Source of the DNA: Petrosia ficiformis | Taxonomy: Eukaryota > Porifera > Demospongiae > Haplosclerida > Petrosiidae | Assembly (NCBI GenBank): GCA_947044365.1 | Contig: OX345646.1 | Span: forward strand, 1,848,001-1,912,000 | Reading direction: 5' to 3' | DNA length: 64,000 nucleotides | Shown here: piece after piece, positions 63,085 to 64,000 of the stretch | Layout: every line of letters begins with the position of its first letter | Position numbering within the stretch: the stretch's first letter is position 1 | Program-made: the position numbers and the translations under genes | The notes under the pieces: generated by a model | Database searches by the model: none | What the model was told of the DNA's origin: nothing | Seen by the model: the letters and a program-made list of their open reading frames with translations, nothing else

Positions 63085-63350
63085 GTACATGACTTCTTCC
63101 CCATTAATACAGAGTATACAGTAAATGACTTCTTCCCCATTAATACAGAGTATACAGTACATGACTTCTTCCCCATTAATACAGAGTATACAGTACATGA
63201 CTTCTTCCCCATTAATACAGAGTATACAGTACATGACTTCTTCCCCATTAATACAGAGTATACAGTACATGACTTCTTCCCCATTAATACAGAGTATACA
63301 GTACATTAATACAGAATATAGTACATGACTTCCCCATTAATACAGATTAT
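63085..63350 (+). repeat. 36-bp tandem repeat, about seven copies
   Basis: Unit atgacttcttccccattaat plus acagagtatacagtac, near-identical copies. As 36 is a multiple of 3, frames stay open on both strands (63125-63328 plus; 62821-63306 minus); these are not taken as genes. Confidence 0.95.
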
Positions 63351-63662
63351 TCAGTATGGCTCCCAATAAACTTGGAAATATATACACAGTTTTTACACAC
63401 TGACAGATGTATTCTCATCAAGCCATTTCACTTGTGCAGAAAACACACTTTCGACCCACTTGGGTATAATTAGTACTAAGTTCCAAGGGAACATTCTGGC
63501 AAGGAGAGACAAACACTCCCTTATCCTTAACTTAATTAACCCCCTACAATAATAATTATTCTTAACTATTTTATGTACATATACATGTACCTTTGATCCT
63601 GTCTTGATCTGATTTTGTCTTCAATGCTGTGTCTACAGAAATTTAAAAAGGGTACATGTACA

Positions 63663-63942
63663 TGCTAGTGTTGTTTTAGTTTGACAAAAATGCTTACTTT
63701 TAGTTATAGTTATAGTATGCCTTATTTTTCAAACCTTTAGTTCAGTTATAGTTTAATAGGTTTTAGTTTTAGTTAACTAACTAAAAGTCCCTATAATTGA
63801 CCACTCTTCATTTTAGTTAGTTATAGTTATTGCAATAGACTTGTAATTTAGTTATAGTTTAGTTAACCAAAAGTCAAAATGCCTTACTAAAAGGGGTTTT
63901 AGTTTTAGTTTTAGTTATAGTTGACTAAAACAACACTAGTAC
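63663..63942 (+). repeat. TTTTAGTTAACTAAAA palindrome array
   Basis: Same family as 30400-30790, with gttttagttaactaactaaa and aatttagttatagtttagtt. Confidence 0.75.
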
Positions 63943-63951
63943 ATGCACTTA

Positions 63952-64000
63952 CATCAGATAAGCTCATGTGGCACACTATTGACAGAAAAAGCTTCTTATT
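63952..64000 (+). mobile_element. GATAAGCTT-family MITE, cut by window end
   Basis: cagataagctcatgtggcac and agcttcttatt match the left part of the family; the rest lies beyond the window. Confidence 0.5.

Noticed and set aside
62821..63328. Repeat ORFs on both strands (EEVMYCILCING-type and SSPLIQSIQYM-type)
   Set aside because: 36-bp tandem repeat keeps all frames open; no start context or splice support.

Overview
The window reads as an animal genome, most likely a marine demosponge of the Amphimedon type. This is an inference from AT-rich DNA, short GT-AG introns, an intronless secreted sulfatase beside intron-rich metazoan genes, and dense small transposons; no species marker is present. 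Six loci carry recognisable protein signal: two GH47 alpha-mannosidase copies, an ABCB transporter, a sulfatase, a clan-3 cytochrome P450 and a decayed Crypton-like recombinase. A 56-codon HIRAN-like reading frame also sits inside a transposon. Splice phases were checked exon by exon; the joins quoted for the ABC transporter, the P450 and mannosidase copy A are in frame throughout.

Region 1 (1-19.1 kb) holds two head-to-tail Golgi class I alpha-1,2-mannosidase genes (MAN1A-like, GH47). Copy A (1281-9976) has the ten catalytic-domain exons through the stop codon; its 5' membrane-anchor exon would lie left of the window. Copy B (11072-18546) has the cytoplasmic tail, membrane anchor and stem exon plus five catalytic exons, then ends before a 200-N assembly gap at 19127-19326. 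The region is saturated with ACATGTACATGTA-type DNA, minisatellites and 170-230 bp inverted-repeat elements. Several exons are preceded by tandem copies of their own 5' end, including the 3' splice site.

Region 2 (19.8-46.5 kb) is one complete 19-exon gene on + for a P-glycoprotein-type full ABC transporter (1366 residues: TMD1-NBD1-linker-TMD2-NBD2). Its introns host a broken tyrosine-recombinase (Crypton-like) gene, a nested hAT-like element, a HIRAN-like ORF inside a terminal-inverted-repeat element, and many MITE-like repeats.

Region 3 (47.9-49.4 kb) is a single-exon secreted arylsulfatase on +. Region 4 (50.4-61.5 kb) is a complete 13-exon cytochrome P450 of the CYP3 clan on -, convergent with the sulfatase. 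Two long near-perfect hairpins lie between their 3' ends. The right end (61.5-64 kb) is intergenic, with repeats only.

Functionally the mannosidases trim N-glycans in the Golgi. The efflux pump and the P450 are of families that handle xenobiotics or endogenous lipids, so ABCB next to CYP3 next to a sulfatase may be a physical detoxification neighbourhood; that link is inference.
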